DNA of 7,720 nt from Oscillospiraceae bacterium (GTDB lineage Bacteria > Bacillota > Clostridia > Oscillospirales > UBA929). Shown here in pieces: positions 6,684 to 7,720 of this stretch. The translations under genes were made by a program, and so were the position numbers. How positions within the stretch are numbered: position 1 is the stretch's first letter; every line of letters starts with the position of its first letter. The stretch is from contig WRLW01000068.1 of assembly GCA_009777435.1 (NCBI GenBank), positions 1-7,720 on the forward strand. The letters run 5' to 3'. Under the pieces are notes generated by a model. That model worked only from the letters and a program-made list of their open reading frames with translations. It ran no database searches and had not been told where the DNA came from.

Positions 6684-7444
6684 GACTGAAGGATAAGGTG
6701 GCGGTCGTCACCGGCGGCGCGCAGGGCTTCGGCGCCGGAATCGCGGAATGTATAGCCGCCGAAGGGGCGGTCGTGGAGATCGCCGACCTCAAGGGCGGGA
6801 TACTCACCGACGTAACGAGAGAGGCGGACGTAAAGGCGCTGGTGGATACTGTGATAGAGCGGCACGGGCGGCTGGATCTGTTTGTCTCAAACGCGGGCAT
6901 TTTGAAGGCCGGCGGCTTGGACGAGATGACGCTCGCCGACTTTGAGCTTGTCACGAAGGTCAATTACACCGCCTTTTTCCTGTGCGCGAAATACGCTTCC
7001 GCCGCCATGAAACGCCAAAAGGAGGCGCACCCTGAGCGCAGGTTCGATATTATCGAGATAAACTCAAAATCCGGCTTAGAGGGCTCCGGGAAAAACTTCG
7101 CCTACGCGGGCAGCAAATTCGGGGGTATCGGCCTTGTGCAGTCATTTGCCAAGGAGTTAGTGGGATATGACATAAAGGTCAACGCCATATGTCCGGGTAA
7201 TTTTTTTGAGGGGCCGCTGTGGTCAAACCCGGAAAACGGGCTTTTTATACAGTATCTGAACGCCGGGAAAGTACCCGGAGCCAAGACGGTCGCGGATGTG
7301 AGGAAATTTTATGAGTCCAAGGTGCCTATGGGACGCGGCTGCACGCCTGTGGACGTGGCCCGCGCGATACTGTACTGCGTCGAGCAGGAATACGAAACCG
7401 GGCAAGCCATACCTGTTACCGGCGGGCAGAATATGTTAAGATAG
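6680..7444 (+). CDS. srlD: Short-chain dehydrogenase resembling sorbitol-6-phosphate 2-dehydrogenase
   Basis: This 254-residue classical short-chain dehydrogenase has the cofactor motif TGGAQGFG (11-18) and NAG (71-73). N95 is in the helix before the active site, S129 in INSKSG, and the catalytic Y142 and K146 in YAGSK. D36 after the second strand suggests NAD(H). The INSKSG segment, AKFGG-like SKFGGIGLVQS, the PGNFF segment and the closing VTGGQNM resemble SrlD/SorD/GutD, which oxidise D-glucitol 6-phosphate to D-fructose 6-phosphate. Between D36 and D44 there are only 7 residues, roughly 15-20 fewer than usual, so helix 2 of the Rossmann fold seems to be missing; the region before the active-site Ser is longer instead. 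GGGAGG at 6669-6674 lies 5 bases before the ATG, which overlaps the previous stop. Paired with the SorE-like enzyme it would complete a ketose-phosphate epimerisation through a polyol phosphate. The exact substrate is inferred; another polyol phosphate is possible, and the symbol denotes family resemblance. Confidence 0.82.
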   Translation: MRLKDKVAVVTGGAQGFGAGIAECIAAEGAVVEIADLKGGILTDVTREADVKALVDTVIERHGRLDLFVSNAGILKAGGLDEMTLADFELVTKVNYTAFFLCAKYASAAMKRQKEAHPERRFDIIEINSKSGLEGSGKNFAYAGSKFGGIGLVQSFAKELVGYDIKVNAICPGNFFEGPLWSNPENGLFIQYLNAGKVPGAKTVADVRKFYESKVPMGRGCTPVDVARAILYCVEQEYETGQAIPVTGGQNMLR

Positions 7445-7456
7445 AAGCCCGGGCTT
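7445..7456. promoter_or_regulatory. 12-base perfect palindrome, possible operator
   Basis: AAGCCCGGGCTT starts at the first base after the stop of the short-chain dehydrogenase gene and ends 8 bases before a TATAAT box. It could be a regulator-binding site. As RNA it could form only a 4-pair stem with no T-run, so it is a poor terminator. Chance occurrence in GC-rich DNA is possible. Confidence 0.25.
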
Positions 7457-7464
7457 GGGAGCCT

Positions 7465-7470
7465 TATAAT
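7465..7470 (+). promoter_or_regulatory. Candidate -10 promoter element (TATAAT) for the PHP gene
   Basis: A perfect TATAAT stands in an A/T patch within an otherwise GC-rich gap. At a 17-base spacing the -35 position (7442-7447, TAGAAG) matches TTGACA at only 3 of 6 bases, and no TG extension is present, so promoter activity would be weak or activator-dependent. If it is used, transcription would start near 7477, just before the stem-loop at 7479. Confidence 0.35.
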
Positions 7471-7478
7471 ATTTCACG

Positions 7479-7502
7479 GCGCCCGCGAACCGCGCGAGGC
7501 GC
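7479..7502 (+). other. GC-rich stem-loop in the presumed 5' leader of the PHP gene
   Basis: GCGCC (7479-7483) pairs with GGCGC (7498-7502), and inside it CGCG (7484-7487) pairs with CGCG (7491-7494) around an AAC loop. Three bases (CGA, 7495-7497) are bulged on the 3' side. It ends 3 bases before the GGGAG ribosome binding site at 7506-7510. It could stabilise the transcript or affect initiation. There is no T-run, so termination is unlikely. Confidence 0.3.
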
Positions 7503-7519
7503 GACGGGAGCTTATGCTT

Positions 7520-7720
7520 ATGAGCAGAGACGTCAATAACCACATACACACCACATATTCATTTTCGCCCTACACTCCCGCGCAGGCCGTCCGCAAGGCC
7601 AAGGAGTCCGGGCTGGCCGCCGCCGGGATTGTAGACCATGACTCAATCTCCGGCGCGCCGGAGTTTATAGCCGAGGGGGAGCGGCTCGGGCTGCCCGTCA
7701 CAGTCGGCTTTGAAATGCGC
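7520..7720 (+). CDS. PHP-domain protein, N-terminal part (3' end outside window)
   Basis: The frame stays open for 67 codons to the window end. The start of a PHP domain (a metal-dependent phosphoesterase fold) is clear. It has the HxH motif H8-I-H10 in NNHIHTTYS, then a helix SPYTPAQAVRKAKESGL, the second metal motif D39-H40-D41 in GIVDHDSISG, and a conserved glutamate E65 in VGFEMR. Such proteins hydrolyse phosphoesters in sugar, nucleotide or histidine metabolism, or serve as domains of DNA polymerases. With sugar-phosphate enzymes upstream, a stand-alone sugar-phosphate or nucleotide phosphatase is a reasonable guess, but the rest of the protein is needed. The ATG at 7520 is preferred, 9 bases after GGGAG (7506-7510); an ATG at 7514 would add two residues and sits only 3 bases after it. 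The 75-base gap before it is the largest in the window, so it may start a separate transcript. Confidence 0.8.
   Translation, partial: MSRDVNNHIHTTYSFSPYTPAQAVRKAKESGLAAAGIVDHDSISGAPEFIAEGERLGLPVTVGFEMR

Noticed and set aside
7445..7502. Rho-independent terminator after the short-chain dehydrogenase gene
   Set aside because: The palindrome and stem-loop are not followed by a run of T on the plus strand.

Overview
The window is a dense run of plus-strand genes from a GC-rich bacterium (roughly 60% G+C by eye). Strong AGGAGG-type ribosome binding sites, a TTG start, frequent ATA isoleucine codons and a DeoR-type regulator beside sugar-phosphate dehydrogenases suggest a GC-rich anaerobic Firmicute (Clostridia-like). 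That placement is an inference from style; there is no rRNA or marker gene.

Layout from left to right: (1) the C-terminal effector-binding part of a DeoR-family repressor, 1-393, cut by the window start; (2) the E2 acyltransferase of a 2-oxo acid or acetoin dehydrogenase-type complex, 405-1598; (3) the E3 dihydrolipoamide dehydrogenase, 1623-2924; (4) a single-chain E1 in which the alpha and beta halves of the thiamine-diphosphate dehydrogenase are fused, 2917-5385; (5) a zinc-dependent medium-chain dehydrogenase closely resembling L-sorbose-1-phosphate reductase (SorE), 5436-6683; (6) a short-chain dehydrogenase resembling sorbitol-6-phosphate 2-dehydrogenase (SrlD/SorD), 6680-7444; (7) the first 67 codons of a PHP-domain phosphoesterase-like protein, 7520-7720, cut by the window end. 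Genes 1 to 6 overlap or lie at most about 50 bases apart and read as one operon. The 75 bases before the PHP gene hold a 12-base palindrome, a perfect TATAAT box and a GC-rich stem-loop, so that gene may have its own promoter. No stretch over 300 bases lacks a gene. No tRNA, rRNA, CRISPR array, insertion sequence or long repeat was seen.

How the parts may work together: the SorE-like and SrlD-like enzymes are the two redox steps that convert L-sorbose 1-phosphate through D-glucitol 6-phosphate to D-fructose 6-phosphate in the known sorbose route. Placing them in one operon with a whole E1-E2-E3 complex under a DeoR regulator is the unusual point. It suggests that the complex serves a carbohydrate pathway rather than central pyruvate metabolism. 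It might cleave a keto-sugar-derived acyloin or a sugar-derived 2-oxo acid to an acyl-CoA. That is a hypothesis; the complex's substrate cannot be read from this window.

Three of the enzymes also depart from their textbook families. E1 has about 12 extra residues inside its thiamine-diphosphate motif. E3 and the short-chain dehydrogenase each lack roughly 15 to 20 residues of a Rossmann-type region.
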